Assembly (NCBI RefSeq): GCF_000379625.1
Contig: NZ_KB903240.1
Coordinates: 392,980-456,979, forward strand
DNA: 64,000 bases
Direction of reading: 5' to 3'
DNA from: Actinomycetospora chiangmaiensis DSM 45062
Lineage (GTDB): Bacteria > Actinomycetota > Actinomycetes > Mycobacteriales > Pseudonocardiaceae
Within the stretch, counting starts at the first letter, position 1, and every line of letters begins with the position of its first letter. The position numbers were made by a program, and so were the translations under genes. Shown here piece by piece: positions 43,021 to 51,464 of this stretch. Below the pieces are notes generated by a model. It was not told the origin of the DNA, did no database searches, and saw nothing but the letters and a program-made list of their open reading frames with translations.

Positions 43021-43060
43021 GTCTCGATCCAGAGACGTCCCGTGGGACGCTGTCCCACGG
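43021..43060. promoter_or_regulatory. Two adjacent dyads between divergent genes
   Basis: Perfect inverted repeat CCGTGGGAC-GCT-GTCCCACGG (43040-43060, 9-bp arms) next to GTCTC-N6-GAGAC (43021-43036). They sit between the DUF1003 start (42954) and the SRPBCC start (43147). Either operators or, for the first, a small hairpin; no regulator gene is adjacent. Confidence 0.5.
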
Positions 43061-43146
43061 TCGCAGGTTCCGAGGTTGCGCCGTTCGAGGGGGTCGCCCC
43101 CGTCCATCCCCGGACCTGCACACGTCGACGACCACGTGGAGGACCG

Positions 43147-43665
43147 ATGACCACCGGTTCGTACCTCGAGATCGACGGCCGTCCCGCGCTCCGGTTCGTC
43201 CGCGAGTACCCGGACACCGTCGAGCGGCTCTGGGATGCGGTCAGCGACCCGACGGAACTCGTCGCGTGGTTCCCCGCGCGGGTCTCCTTCCCCGACGCCG
43301 GGTCGCCCACGCCGGGCGCGCCCGTCACCTACACGTTCGCCGAGGACGGCGACGGCGGGACCGGCACCGTGCCGGCCTGCGACCCGCCGTCCCGCCTGGT
43401 CCTCACGTGGGGCGGCGACGAGCTCCACCTCGACATCACGCCGCTGAAGGCCGGGAGCCGCCTCACGTTCACGGCGCTCCTCGGCGACCGCGACACCGCC
43501 GCCCGTACCGCCGCGGGCTGGGAGGTCTGCCTCGAGGCGCTGGACGACGCCCTGGCCGGGCGGACCACGCCGCGTCCCGGCGGTCCGACCCCGGCGTGGC
43601 GCCGGTACTACGACGACCACGTGGCCGCGGGTGTCCCCGCCGGAGCGCCCGTCCCGGAGGCCTAG
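43147..43665 (+). CDS. SRPBCC/AHSA1-family protein
   Basis: 172 aa. Pattern LRFVREYPDTVERLWDAVSDPTELVAWFPARVSF (about 15-48) and LVLTWGGDELHLDITPLKAGSRLTFTALLGD (about 85-115), ending WEVCLEALDDALAG, is the Activator of Hsp90 ATPase homologue-1-like START fold. Binds a hydrophobic ligand; often paired with ArsR regulators, none here. ATG start. Stop codon is shared palindromically (CTAG) with the convergent SDR. Confidence 0.87.
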   Translation: MTTGSYLEIDGRPALRFVREYPDTVERLWDAVSDPTELVAWFPARVSFPDAGSPTPGAPVTYTFAEDGDGGTGTVPACDPPSRLVLTWGGDELHLDITPLKAGSRLTFTALLGDRDTAARTAAGWEVCLEALDDALAGRTTPRPGGPTPAWRRYYDDHVAAGVPAGAPVPEA

Positions 43666-44417
43666 AACAGTCCGCGCCGCGCCCCGACGTCGAGCGCGAG
43701 GGTCGACCCGGTGAGGGCGTCGGCCTCGGGGTCGAGCAGGGTCGCGACCGCCCAGGCGACCTGCGCGGGCGTGACCAGCGCCGCGAGCGGGGACTCCGCG
43801 CGGCGCTCGTCGAGGATCACCGCGACGTCGACCCCGCGCTCGTCCGCCCGCGCCTGCGAGAGGCGCCGCAACCGGTCGGTGTCGGCGGGTCCGGGTGCCA
43901 CCAGGTGGGCGGTCACGCCGTCGGGTCCGTGGTGGTCCGCGAGCTGGCGCACGAGGTTCGCGAGCGCCGCGTTCGTCACCCCCGCCGCGCACGTGTGCGG
44001 GGAGGGCTCGCTGCCGTAGTGCCCGCCGAGCGCGACCAGCCGCGAGCCGGGCCGCAGCCGGTGCTCCACGGCCCGCACCAGCCGGAGCATCCCGCCGACC
44101 TTGAGCGCGACGGCCGTGCCCAGCGCCGCCGGGTCGATCGTGGGCAACGGTCCGGCCGCCGGCAGCCCGGCGGCCTGCACCACCATCCGCACCGGCCGGT
44201 CCAGCGCGTCGACCGCGTCCCGGATCGCCGCCACCGCCGCGTCGTCGCCGATGTCCGCCGCGCACGGAAGCGTTCCCGACGTCGGGTCCGGCGGCTTCCG
44301 CGCGACGGCCACCACGGCGAGCCCGGCCCGCCCGAGCCGCTCGGCGATCGCGGAGCCGAGCGCACCGGAAGCACCGACGACGACGGCGGTCCCGCCCTCG
44401 TCGTCGGGACGGCTCAC
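43662..44417 (-). CDS. SDR-like oxidoreductase, probably diverged active site
   Basis: 251 aa. N-terminal VVVGASGALGSAIAERLGR (about 12-30) is a Rossmann dinucleotide loop; VVQAAGLPAAG takes the place of NAG; the expected Tyr-x3-Lys region reads HTCAAGVTNAALANLV, lacking Tyr and Lys, so dehydrogenase activity is doubtful. C-terminal STLALDVGARRGLF. GTG overlaps the HAD hydrolase stop (GTGA), indicating a two-gene operon. Confidence 0.75.
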   Translation of the reverse strand: MSRPDDEGGTAVVVGASGALGSAIAERLGRAGLAVVAVARKPPDPTSGTLPCAADIGDDAAVAAIRDAVDALDRPVRMVVQAAGLPAAGPLPTIDPAALGTAVALKVGGMLRLVRAVEHRLRPGSRLVALGGHYGSEPSPHTCAAGVTNAALANLVRQLADHHGPDGVTAHLVAPGPADTDRLRRLSQARADERGVDVAVILDERRAESPLAALVTPAQVAWAVATLLDPEADALTGSTLALDVGARRGLF

Positions 44418-45046
44418 GCCGCGGCCCGCAGCGCGAGGAGGTCCCGGGCCCGCTCGACGGCCGCGTCCGGGTCCCGGAGGTCGACCTCGACCGTGACGAT
44501 CCCGGCCGCGCGGGCGCCGGCGCAGTTGCCGGGGATGTCGTCGAGGAACACGACCTCGCCGGCCGGTGCCCCGAGCACCTCCAGGGCGTGCGCGTAGGCG
44601 CGCGGGTCCGGCTTGAGCACGCCGGTGACCGAGCCGTCGACGACGACGTCGAAGCGGCCGAGCACCGGGTGGCGGGTGAGGTCGGCGTCGCCGTGGAAGG
44701 CGGCGAGGTCGTTGGTCAGCGCCGCGACCGCGAGCCCGGCCCGGTGGGCGTCGTCCATCAGGGCGATCACCGCGGGCCGGAAGGGCCCGTCGTCGTCGTA
44801 GAGCGCCGCCATGAGCTCGGGGACGGTGCCACCGCCGCCGGTCAGCGCCCCGTACCCGGCGGCGCGGTCGGCCCAGTAGGCGCGTTCCCGCCCGCGGCCG
44901 GTGAGCACGTCGTCCCACGCCGGGTCGGGCCGCGGGCCGAGCACGCCGCGCACCTCGGTGAACTCCGGCGGCGCCGCCAGCATCGTCATCCGCTCGTGGC
45001 CCGAGGTGAGCAGGACGCCCCCGATGTCGAGCAGCAGTGCCCTCAT
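44414..45046 (-). CDS. HAD-family hydrolase
   Basis: 210 aa. Motif I LLLDIGGVL (residues 4-12) has the nucleophilic Asp but the usual second Asp is Gly (DIGG), as in haloacid dehalogenase-like and some phosphatase members of subfamily IA; motif II TNDLAA; motif III KPDPRAYAHAL; motif IV FLDDIPGN. Probable small-molecule phosphatase or dehalogenase-like enzyme. ATG 45046 fits the family; upstream frame is not homologous. Confidence 0.88.
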   Translation of the reverse strand: MRALLLDIGGVLLTSGHERMTMLAAPPEFTEVRGVLGPRPDPAWDDVLTGRGRERAYWADRAAGYGALTGGGGTVPELMAALYDDDGPFRPAVIALMDDAHRAGLAVAALTNDLAAFHGDADLTRHPVLGRFDVVVDGSVTGVLKPDPRAYAHALEVLGAPAGEVVFLDDIPGNCAGARAAGIVTVEVDLRDPDAAVERARDLLALRAAA

Positions 45047-45101
45047 CGGACGCACGGTAGGGGCTCCGCCGCCCACCGTGGCCCCTCGTGTTCGCCCCCT
45101 C

Positions 45102-45130
45102 GCAACGTTCCGGTGCGGCGAACGTGTTGC
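45102..45130. promoter_or_regulatory. Candidate operator upstream of the split dikinase
   Basis: Imperfect inverted repeat GCAACGTTC (45102-45110) / GAACGTGTTGC (45120-45130) between the divergent HAD and dikinase genes. The arms differ by a 2-base insertion. The dikinase ribosome-binding site GAGGAGG follows near 45180. Promoter hexamers not assigned. Confidence 0.35.
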
Positions 45131-45189
45131 TTGCGTCACTCCTACGGTTGGATCACGGTCGGCTCGATCTCATCGCCGAGGAGGGTTCC

Positions 45190-46965
45190 ATGGCCAACGT
45201 CGTCCCGGTGGACGCCTACAGCACGGGCGAGTGGTACCCGGGGTACAAGCCCGAGTTCTTCGACATGCCCTGGATCGTCGACCCGGCCGGTCCCTTCAAG
45301 CCCGGCGACGAGAACCAGTTCTGGTTCCTCGACTTCCACTGGTCGCGCGGCCTCACCCCCCTCGGGGCCACGCTCTGGAGCGGCGACGGCTACTGCTGGG
45401 GCACCCAGCACGCCGCCGAGTCCCTCCCCCTGCCACCCGGTCGCGGCGTCAGCGCCCGGTTCGCCGGCACCCACCTCTACGGCAGCGCCCTCCCCGAGAC
45501 CGACCCCCGCGAGATCGAGGCGCGCGCCGGGCGCATCGCCACCAACCTCCCCCACTTCCTGCAGAACTACCGCCACATCTGGGAGAGCGGGCGCGACGAG
45601 CTCGAGAACACCTGGTCGTACTTCCGCGGCGTGGACTTCGCGAAGGCGCGCGGGGACGAACTCCCCGAGCTGCTGGTCAAGGGCCGCCGGTACCACAAGC
45701 GGTCGATGGAGATCCACTTCGGCGTCATGTACCCGATGCTCGCGAACTTCCTGGGGTTCTACGGGGCGTGCGCGGACATGGGCATCGACCCCAACGAGAT
45801 CGGCAAGTTCCTCCAGGGCGAGGACACCAAGATCATGGAGACCGACCGCCTGCTCTACGGGCTGGCGATGAAGGCCCGGGCGGCGGGCCTCGAGCCGGTG
45901 TTCGAGGCGCACTCCGGGTCGCAGCTGCGCGCGGCGCTCGGGCGCCACGGCGGCGCGGCGTCGGTCTGGCTCACCGAGTTCGACGCGTTCCTGCAGACCT
46001 ACGGCTGGCGCGCCGAGGCGACCTGCGACGTCGGCGTGCCGAGCTGGATCGAGGACAACACGATCCCGTTGGACCTCGTGAAGACGTTCCTCCAGCGCCG
46101 CGACGCCCACGACTTCGAGGCGGCCGCCCGCAACGCCATGGCCGAGCGCGAGGAGGCGATCGAGAACGCCCGGGCCGGCCTCACGCGCGAGGAGCAGGCC
46201 GTCTTCGACGCCGGGCTCGCCTCCAACCAGGAGGCCAACTTCCCCTGGTGGCAGGACGACCACAACTACTACATCGACCTCAAGGTCATGCTGCCGCTGC
46301 GGTGGGGCTGCCAGGAGCTCGCGCAGCGGGTGAAGGCCGACCGCCACGACGACATGCTCTACCTCTTCTGGCCCGAGCTCATGGACGTCGCCACCGGCGA
46401 GCAGCCCTACGACGCCGGGCTCCGCTCGCTCGTCGAGGCCCGCCGCCAGTACTTCGACCAGTGGCACGACCGGCGCGGCGAGATGCCGAAGGTGCTCGGC
46501 ACGATCCCCGAGGCGGTCGAGGACCCGATCCTCATCGAGATCTTCGGGCTCAACCCGCAGTCGATCCGGGCGGTGCAGAACCCCGACGCCGCGCAGCAGA
46601 CGACGATCTCCGGGGTGGCCGCGGCCAAGGGCGTCGCGCGCGGCACGGCCCGCGTGCTGCAGTCCTCCGACGAGCTCCACCGCCTCGAGCCCGGCTCGAT
46701 CCTCGTGTGCGAGTCGACGTCCCCGAACTGGACCCCGGCGTTCGGCAAGATCGCCGGGGCGGTCTGCGACGGCGGCGGGATGCTCTCCCACGCCGCCATC
46801 GTGGGCCGGGAGTACGGCGTCCCCACGGTCACCGCGACCGGCGTGGCGACGCTCTCGATCAACGACGGTGACGAGATCGAGGTGGACGGCACCGCCGGCA
46901 CCGTCACCGTCCTGACCCGCGCCGCGGCCGTCCCGGCGGCCGCCGCGGAGGAGGTCACCGCATGA
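45190..46965 (+). CDS. Split dikinase: substrate-binding plus phospho-His (PEP-utiliser mobile) subunit
   Basis: 591 aa. The C-terminal about 90 residues are the swivelling PEP-utiliser domain: GVAAAKGVARGTARVL then the phosphorylatable His in GGGMLSHAAIVGREYGVPTV (about 535-554). Residues 1-480 form a large domain (NQFWFLDFHWSRGLTPLGAT at about 41-60) corresponding in position to the substrate domain of rifampin phosphotransferases and of aryl dikinases. Its ATP-grasp partner is the next gene (ATGA overlap). By analogy with phenylphosphate synthase and the two-subunit dikinase of acetovanillone catabolism it may phosphorylate a phenolic; substrate is inference. Confidence 0.82.
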   Translation: MANVVPVDAYSTGEWYPGYKPEFFDMPWIVDPAGPFKPGDENQFWFLDFHWSRGLTPLGATLWSGDGYCWGTQHAAESLPLPPGRGVSARFAGTHLYGSALPETDPREIEARAGRIATNLPHFLQNYRHIWESGRDELENTWSYFRGVDFAKARGDELPELLVKGRRYHKRSMEIHFGVMYPMLANFLGFYGACADMGIDPNEIGKFLQGEDTKIMETDRLLYGLAMKARAAGLEPVFEAHSGSQLRAALGRHGGAASVWLTEFDAFLQTYGWRAEATCDVGVPSWIEDNTIPLDLVKTFLQRRDAHDFEAAARNAMAEREEAIENARAGLTREEQAVFDAGLASNQEANFPWWQDDHNYYIDLKVMLPLRWGCQELAQRVKADRHDDMLYLFWPELMDVATGEQPYDAGLRSLVEARRQYFDQWHDRRGEMPKVLGTIPEAVEDPILIEIFGLNPQSIRAVQNPDAAQQTTISGVAAAKGVARGTARVLQSSDELHRLEPGSILVCESTSPNWTPAFGKIAGAVCDGGGMLSHAAIVGREYGVPTVTATGVATLSINDGDEIEVDGTAGTVTVLTRAAAVPAAAAEEVTA

Positions 46966-48089
46966 CGGTGGTGTCGGACACGACGGAGGCCCCCGTGGAC
47001 ACCGAGCGGCACAGCTGCGAGTCGATCGCCTGGCTCGACGAGGTCGATCCGGCGCAGGCGGTCGCGTGCGGCGGGGCGAAGATGGGGCGGCTCGCCGAGC
47101 TGCTGGCCTCTGGGGTCCAGGTCCCCCAGGGGTTCGCGGTGACCGTCGAGGCCTACCGGCGGCACTGTGCCGAGTCCGGGCTCGACGCCCGGATCGACGC
47201 CGTGCTCGCCGGGCTCGGACCCGATCCCGACGACGGGGGGGTGGAGGCCGCGTCGGCGGCGATCCGCGAGCTGTTCGTGGACACGCCGGTGTCGGCGGCG
47301 CTCACCGGCCGGCTCACCGAGGCCTACGAGGAGCTGTGCCTGCGGTGCGTCGACGTCAACGTGCCGGTGGCCGTCCGCTCCTCCGCCACCGGGGAGGACG
47401 CCGCCGACGCCTCGTTCGCCGGCATCTTCGACACCTACCTCGGCGTCTCGGGCATCGAGCGGGTCGTCGACGCGGTGCGGCGGTGCTGGGGCTCCCTGTT
47501 CACCGCACGGGCCCTCGCCTACCGGTTGCGCCGCGGCATCAGCCACCACGAGATGCCGATCGCGGTCGGCGTCATCGAGCTCATCCACGCCCGCGCGTCC
47601 GGGGTGGCGTTCTCGGTGCACCCCGTCACCGGCAAGCGGGACCGCATCGTCGTCGAGACCAGCTGGGGCTGGGGCGAGGCGATCGTGCAGGGCCTCGTCG
47701 ACCCGGACCACGTCGAGGTCGGCAAGGCCGACGGGCGGGTGCTGCGCTACGACGTGGCCCACAAGAAGGTGGTGTCGGCGTTCGACTTCGCCTGCGGGGC
47801 CGTCACCGAGATCGAGATGCCGGCCAAGCTCGCCGACCGCCGCGTCCTCGACGACGAGCAGATCGGCGCGATCGCCGCGGCGGTCACCGCCATCGAGGAG
47901 CACTACGGCCACCCGGTCGACGTGGAGTGGGTCATCAGCCGGCACCGGCGGGCCGGGGACCCGGTGTGCATCGTGCAGACCCGGCCGGTCACCACCGTCG
48001 AGCCGGAACCCACGGCCGCGCCCGCGTACGACCCGGTCGCGCTCGCCCAGAAGTACCTGTTCTCCGGCAGGCCGATCCCCGGCCGGTAG
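46962..48089 (+). CDS. Split dikinase: ATP-grasp (pyruvate/PEP-synthase N-terminal) subunit
   Basis: 375 aa PEP/pyruvate-binding ATP-grasp domain alone. GGAKMGRLAELLASGVQVPQGF (about 38-59) is the family start; VAVRSSATGEDAADASFAG (about 140-158) the nucleotide loop; GVAFSVHPVTGKRDRIVVE and EWVISRHRRAGDPVCIVQTRPV (last strands) complete it. It transfers the ATP beta-phosphate to the His in the partner subunit, releasing AMP and Pi. It lacks mobile and substrate domains, which the upstream gene supplies. Followed by a perfect hairpin, so a two-gene operon. Confidence 0.9.
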   Translation: MTVVSDTTEAPVDTERHSCESIAWLDEVDPAQAVACGGAKMGRLAELLASGVQVPQGFAVTVEAYRRHCAESGLDARIDAVLAGLGPDPDDGGVEAASAAIRELFVDTPVSAALTGRLTEAYEELCLRCVDVNVPVAVRSSATGEDAADASFAGIFDTYLGVSGIERVVDAVRRCWGSLFTARALAYRLRRGISHHEMPIAVGVIELIHARASGVAFSVHPVTGKRDRIVVETSWGWGEAIVQGLVDPDHVEVGKADGRVLRYDVAHKKVVSAFDFACGAVTEIEMPAKLADRRVLDDEQIGAIAAAVTAIEEHYGHPVDVEWVISRHRRAGDPVCIVQTRPVTTVEPEPTAAPAYDPVALAQKYLFSGRPIPGR

Positions 48090-48094
48090 TCGGC

Positions 48095-48128
48095 GGGCCG
48101 TCCGTCGCGACCGTGACGGACGGCCCGT
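48095..48128 (+). terminator. Hairpin after dikinase operon
   Basis: 13-bp perfect stem CGGGCCGTCCGTC (48095-48107) / GACGGACGGCCCG (48116-48128), 8-base loop, six bases after the stop codon at 48089. No T-tract. Confidence 0.75.
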
Positions 48129-48286
48129 CCACGCGTTCCCCGCCGCCCGGGTTCGGGTCGCGGGCGGGGTGGCACCCGGTGACTGTCGGACCCCCGGTGC
48201 ACGATGGTGGAACCGGTCGCCCCCGTGGGCGTCCGTGTCTACGGCGTGCCGGCGGGGGCGCGCAGGGAACAGCTGGGGGTTGGCGC

Positions 48287-49489
48287 ATGGCACTCGGGCG
48301 CGCGGTGCTCGGGCTGATGGTGGCGTTCGCGGTCGCACTGGCCGCGATCACGGTGTGGGGCACGGTGGAACGGGCGTCCGGCTCGACGCCCACCGCCTCC
48401 GCCCCGGCGGGGCCGGAGGCGTCGGAGGCGCCGCCCGCACCGCAGGCCCAGGTGACGGTGAAACCGGCGGACGGGGCGACGGGCGTGGCACCGGCCGCCC
48501 CCGCCGTCGTGAAGGTGGCGCAGGGGCGGCTGACCGACGTCGCACTCATGGGGCCCGACGGCAAGGGCGTGGCCGGGCAGCCGACGGCCGACGGGTGGAC
48601 CTCGACGGGGACGCTGGCCTACGGCACCACGTACACGTGGAAGGGGGTCGCGGTCGACGCCGCGGGCACCCCCACCCCGGTCACCGGGTCGTTCACCACG
48701 GTCACGCCGCAGCGGAAGATCGCGGCGAACATCAACATCGCGGACAACGACACGGTGGGCGTCGGGGCGCCGATCATCGTGCAGTTCGACGGTGAGGTCA
48801 CCGATAAGGCGGCGGCGCAGCGGGCGCTGACGGTGCGCACCTCGGTGCCCACCGAGGGCTCCTGGGCCTGGCTGCCCGACACGGAGCAGGGCTCGCGGGC
48901 GCACTGGCGGCCGAAGGCGTACTGGACGCCGGGCACCCAGGTCCAGATCGCCGCGAACCTCGTCGGGGTCGACGTGGGCGACGGGACGTGGGGCAGCGCG
49001 AACGTCAGCTCGCACTTCACGATCGGCCGCTCGCAGATCGTCAAGGCGGACGTGAACTCGTTCCAGATGGTCGTGGTGCGCGACGGGCAGACGGTGATGA
49101 CCGTGCCCGCGAGCTACGGACTGGGCTCGGACCCGAACCGCAACACCACCAACGGGATCCACGTGGTCATGAGCAAGCAGCAGACGGTGCTCATGTCGAA
49201 CCCGGCGTACGGCTACAACAACGTGCCGGAGCACTGGGCGGTCCGGATCTCGAACAACGGCGAGTTCATCCACGCGAACCCGCTCTCCGAAGGGGCGCAG
49301 GGCAACGAGAACGTCACCCACGGGTGCGTGAACCTCTCGAATCAGGACGCGGAGAACTACTTCAACACCGCGCTCTTCGGCGACCCGGTGGAGGTCACCG
49401 GCAGCCCGGTGCCCATGCCGCGGACCGACATCTACGACTGGTCGCTGTCCTGGCAGGAGTGGCAGTCGCTGTCGGCGTTGCCGACCTAG
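48287..49489 (+). CDS. L,D-transpeptidase with Ig-like domains (Ldt, mycobacterial type)
   Basis: 400 aa. N-terminal membrane anchor (about 5-25), Ala/Pro linker, two Ig-like domains (about 52-145 and 148-250; VTVKPADGATGVAP, IIVQFDGEVTDKAAAQRAL), YkuD catalytic domain (about 255-375; MTVPASYGLG, NGIHVVMSK, and NVTHGCVNLS with the nucleophilic Cys), and an aromatic C-terminal segment (DIYDWSLSWQEWQSLSALP) typical of the family. Makes 3-3 peptidoglycan cross-links and attaches proteins, the target of carbapenems. ATG 48287; canonical SHGC is THGC here. Confidence 0.94.
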   Translation: MALGRAVLGLMVAFAVALAAITVWGTVERASGSTPTASAPAGPEASEAPPAPQAQVTVKPADGATGVAPAAPAVVKVAQGRLTDVALMGPDGKGVAGQPTADGWTSTGTLAYGTTYTWKGVAVDAAGTPTPVTGSFTTVTPQRKIAANINIADNDTVGVGAPIIVQFDGEVTDKAAAQRALTVRTSVPTEGSWAWLPDTEQGSRAHWRPKAYWTPGTQVQIAANLVGVDVGDGTWGSANVSSHFTIGRSQIVKADVNSFQMVVVRDGQTVMTVPASYGLGSDPNRNTTNGIHVVMSKQQTVLMSNPAYGYNNVPEHWAVRISNNGEFIHANPLSEGAQGNENVTHGCVNLSNQDAENYFNTALFGDPVEVTGSPVPMPRTDIYDWSLSWQEWQSLSALPT

Positions 49490-49495
49490 CCGCCC

Positions 49496-49524
49496 GCAGC
49501 GGGTGCGGGCCGCGCACCCGCTGC
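49496..49524. terminator. Perfect hairpin between convergent genes
   Basis: 12-bp arms GCAGCGGGTGCG / CGCACCCGCTGC with a 5-base loop, between the L,D-transpeptidase stop (49489) and the oxidoreductase stop (49541). Probably bidirectional. Confidence 0.8.
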
Positions 49525-49540
49525 CGGTGGTCCGGCACCG

Positions 49541-50446
49541 TCAGCCGACGGTGACGATCACCTTGCCGGTCGCGTGGCCGCCCTCGACGAGCGCGAGGGC
49601 GGCCTCGACCTCCTCGATCGGGCGGACGTCGGTGACGTGCGGGTCGAGCGTGCCGTCGGCGACGAGCCCGACGAGGCGCTCCAGCACGGCGGTGCTGCGG
49701 TCGCGGACGATCTGCTGGCCGCCGAGCTCGGTCGAGAGGCCGTAGTCGGCGACCGAGATCAGCTTCGTCGGGTCGGTCAGCAGGGGCGCGACCGTGCGGA
49801 GCGCGTCCCCGCCGACCAGGTCGAACACGCCGTCGACGCCGTCGGGCGCGACCTCGCGCAGCCGGTCGACCACGCCGTCGCCGTACGCGACGGGCGTGGC
49901 GCCGAACCCGCGGAGCAGGTCGTGCTTGCCCGGGCTCGCCGTCGTCACCACCCGTAGGCCGCGGGCGGCCGCGAGCTGGATCATCGGGATGCCGACGCCC
50001 CCGCCGCCGCCGTTGACCAGCAGCGTCGCCCCGGCGGGCAGGTCCAGCTGCTCGAGCGCGTCCCAGGCCGTCCCGGCGGCCACCGGCAGGGCGGCCGCGT
50101 CCTCCGGGCTGACGGCCGTCGGCCGGTGGGCGGCGAACCCCGCCGTCACCCGGGCCCGTGGCGCCCAGCCGCCCTGCATGTCCGGGCAGCCGCCGAACAC
50201 CTCGTCGCCCACGCCGAAGCCGGAGACGTCCGCGCCGACCTCGAGCACGACGCCCGCCACCTCCCGGCCGAGGACGGCGGGCCCGCTGACGCCGTAGGAC
50301 CCGTCACGGACCTTCCAGTCGCCCGGGTTCACCCCGGCCGCCCGCACCGCGACGAGGAGCTCCCCCGGCCCGGGCTTCGGCTCGTCCACCTCCACCCACG
50401 CCTGCTGCTCCGGACCACCGACCGCGACGAACCCGTACCCACGCAC
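49541..50446 (-). CDS. Zinc-independent quinone-oxidoreductase-like MDR protein
   Basis: 301 aa medium-chain reductase. GroES-like N-terminus (VAVRAAGVNPGDWKVRDG, about 31-48; GREVAGVVLEVGADVSGFGVGDEVFG), Rossmann LLVNGGGGGVGIPMIQLAAARG (about 145-166); no zinc-ligand cysteines, so an NADPH:quinone/enone reductase. GTG start, 38 bp from the divergent ctaG-like gene; that gap holds a dispersed 12-mer copy (50463-50474). Confidence 0.9.
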   Translation of the reverse strand: MRGYGFVAVGGPEQQAWVEVDEPKPGPGELLVAVRAAGVNPGDWKVRDGSYGVSGPAVLGREVAGVVLEVGADVSGFGVGDEVFGGCPDMQGGWAPRARVTAGFAAHRPTAVSPEDAAALPVAAGTAWDALEQLDLPAGATLLVNGGGGGVGIPMIQLAAARGLRVVTTASPGKHDLLRGFGATPVAYGDGVVDRLREVAPDGVDGVFDLVGGDALRTVAPLLTDPTKLISVADYGLSTELGGQQIVRDRSTAVLERLVGLVADGTLDPHVTDVRPIEEVEAALALVEGGHATGKVIVTVG

Positions 50447-50484
50447 GGGGCCGCATCCTGCTCCCGTCGTCGGGCAGGCGCACC

Positions 50485-51438
50485 ATGGACGGTGTGCAGA
50501 TGCCGATGGGGCCCACGCCGGGCCCGGCGTGGGCCGACGTCCTCACCACGTGGTCGCCCGCCTGGGGTGTGAACGTGGTGCTGCTGGTGCTCGCCGCGCT
50601 CTACCTCGCCGCCGCGCGACGGCACGGCGGGTGGCCGCGGCGGCGCACGGCGTCGTTCCTCCTCGCCCTGGTGTCCGGCGCGGTGACCTGGAACTCCGGG
50701 ATCGCGGTGTTCGGGCACCAGGCCTTCGCGGTGCACATGGTGATGCACCTGGGGCTGATCATGGTCGTGCCGGCGTTCTGGGTGGCGGCGCACCCGCTGG
50801 AGCTGCTGCGCTCGGTCCTCCCGGCCCGGGCGGGCGCGCGGTTCGACGCGGCTCTCGACTCGCGGGCGTCGCGGGCCCTGTTCTTCCCCGGCACCGTGCT
50901 CGTGTTCTACGCGCTGGTGATCGTGCTGACGCACCTGACGTCGTTCATGGAGGCGATGGCGGCGTCGATGGCCCTGCACCACGCCGAGCAGGTGCTGTAC
51001 CTGGTGGCGGGCGTGCTGTTCTTCCACGTCGCGATCGGCGTCGACCTGATGCCGAACCGGCCGGCCTACTTCGTGCGCTACGTGCTGATGGCGCTCGCGA
51101 TGGGGGTCGACACGCTCGTGGGCGTGGTGCTCATGCAGGCCCCCGCGACGATGTTCCCGGCGTACGACCTCGAGGGCGTGCACCTCGGCGGCGCCCTGAT
51201 GTGGGTCGTCGGGGACGGCCTGATGATGGTGATCATGGTGCTGCTCGGCCGGCTCTGGGTCACGGACGCGACGGCCAAGATCGACTTCGGGCCGTGGCTG
51301 GAGTCGGCCCGCCGGGACGCGTTCCGGGAGCAGACCGGGTCCGGTGGCGAGTCCTCCGACGCCGACCTCGACGACGACGACGAGGCGCTCGCCGCGTACA
51401 ACCGGATGCTCACGCGCCTGAACCGCGGCGAGCACTGA
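50485..51438 (+). CDS. ctaG: CtaG-like cytochrome c oxidase assembly membrane protein
   Basis: 317 aa, seven predicted transmembrane segments. caa3-CtaG family pattern: GIAVFGHQAFAVHMVMHLGLIMVVPAFW (about 72-99, three His), MALHHAEQVLYLVAGVLFF (about 163-181), and LGGALMWVVGDGLMMV near the C-terminus; hydrophilic acidic tail after 285. Helps insert copper into oxidase; conserved helix histidines fit. ATG 50485 or 50500. Stand-alone, no oxidase genes nearby. Confidence 0.85.
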   Translation: MDGVQMPMGPTPGPAWADVLTTWSPAWGVNVVLLVLAALYLAAARRHGGWPRRRTASFLLALVSGAVTWNSGIAVFGHQAFAVHMVMHLGLIMVVPAFWVAAHPLELLRSVLPARAGARFDAALDSRASRALFFPGTVLVFYALVIVLTHLTSFMEAMAASMALHHAEQVLYLVAGVLFFHVAIGVDLMPNRPAYFVRYVLMALAMGVDTLVGVVLMQAPATMFPAYDLEGVHLGGALMWVVGDGLMMVIMVLLGRLWVTDATAKIDFGPWLESARRDAFREQTGSGGESSDADLDDDDEALAAYNRMLTRLNRGEH

Positions 51439-51464
51439 GGGCCGCTCCCCGCCGCCGCGCGCCG

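Noticed and set aside
45190-48089. Conventional PEP synthase or pyruvate phosphate dikinase
   Set aside because: The C-terminal PEP/pyruvate TIM-barrel domain is absent from both proteins, so gluconeogenic function is not supported.
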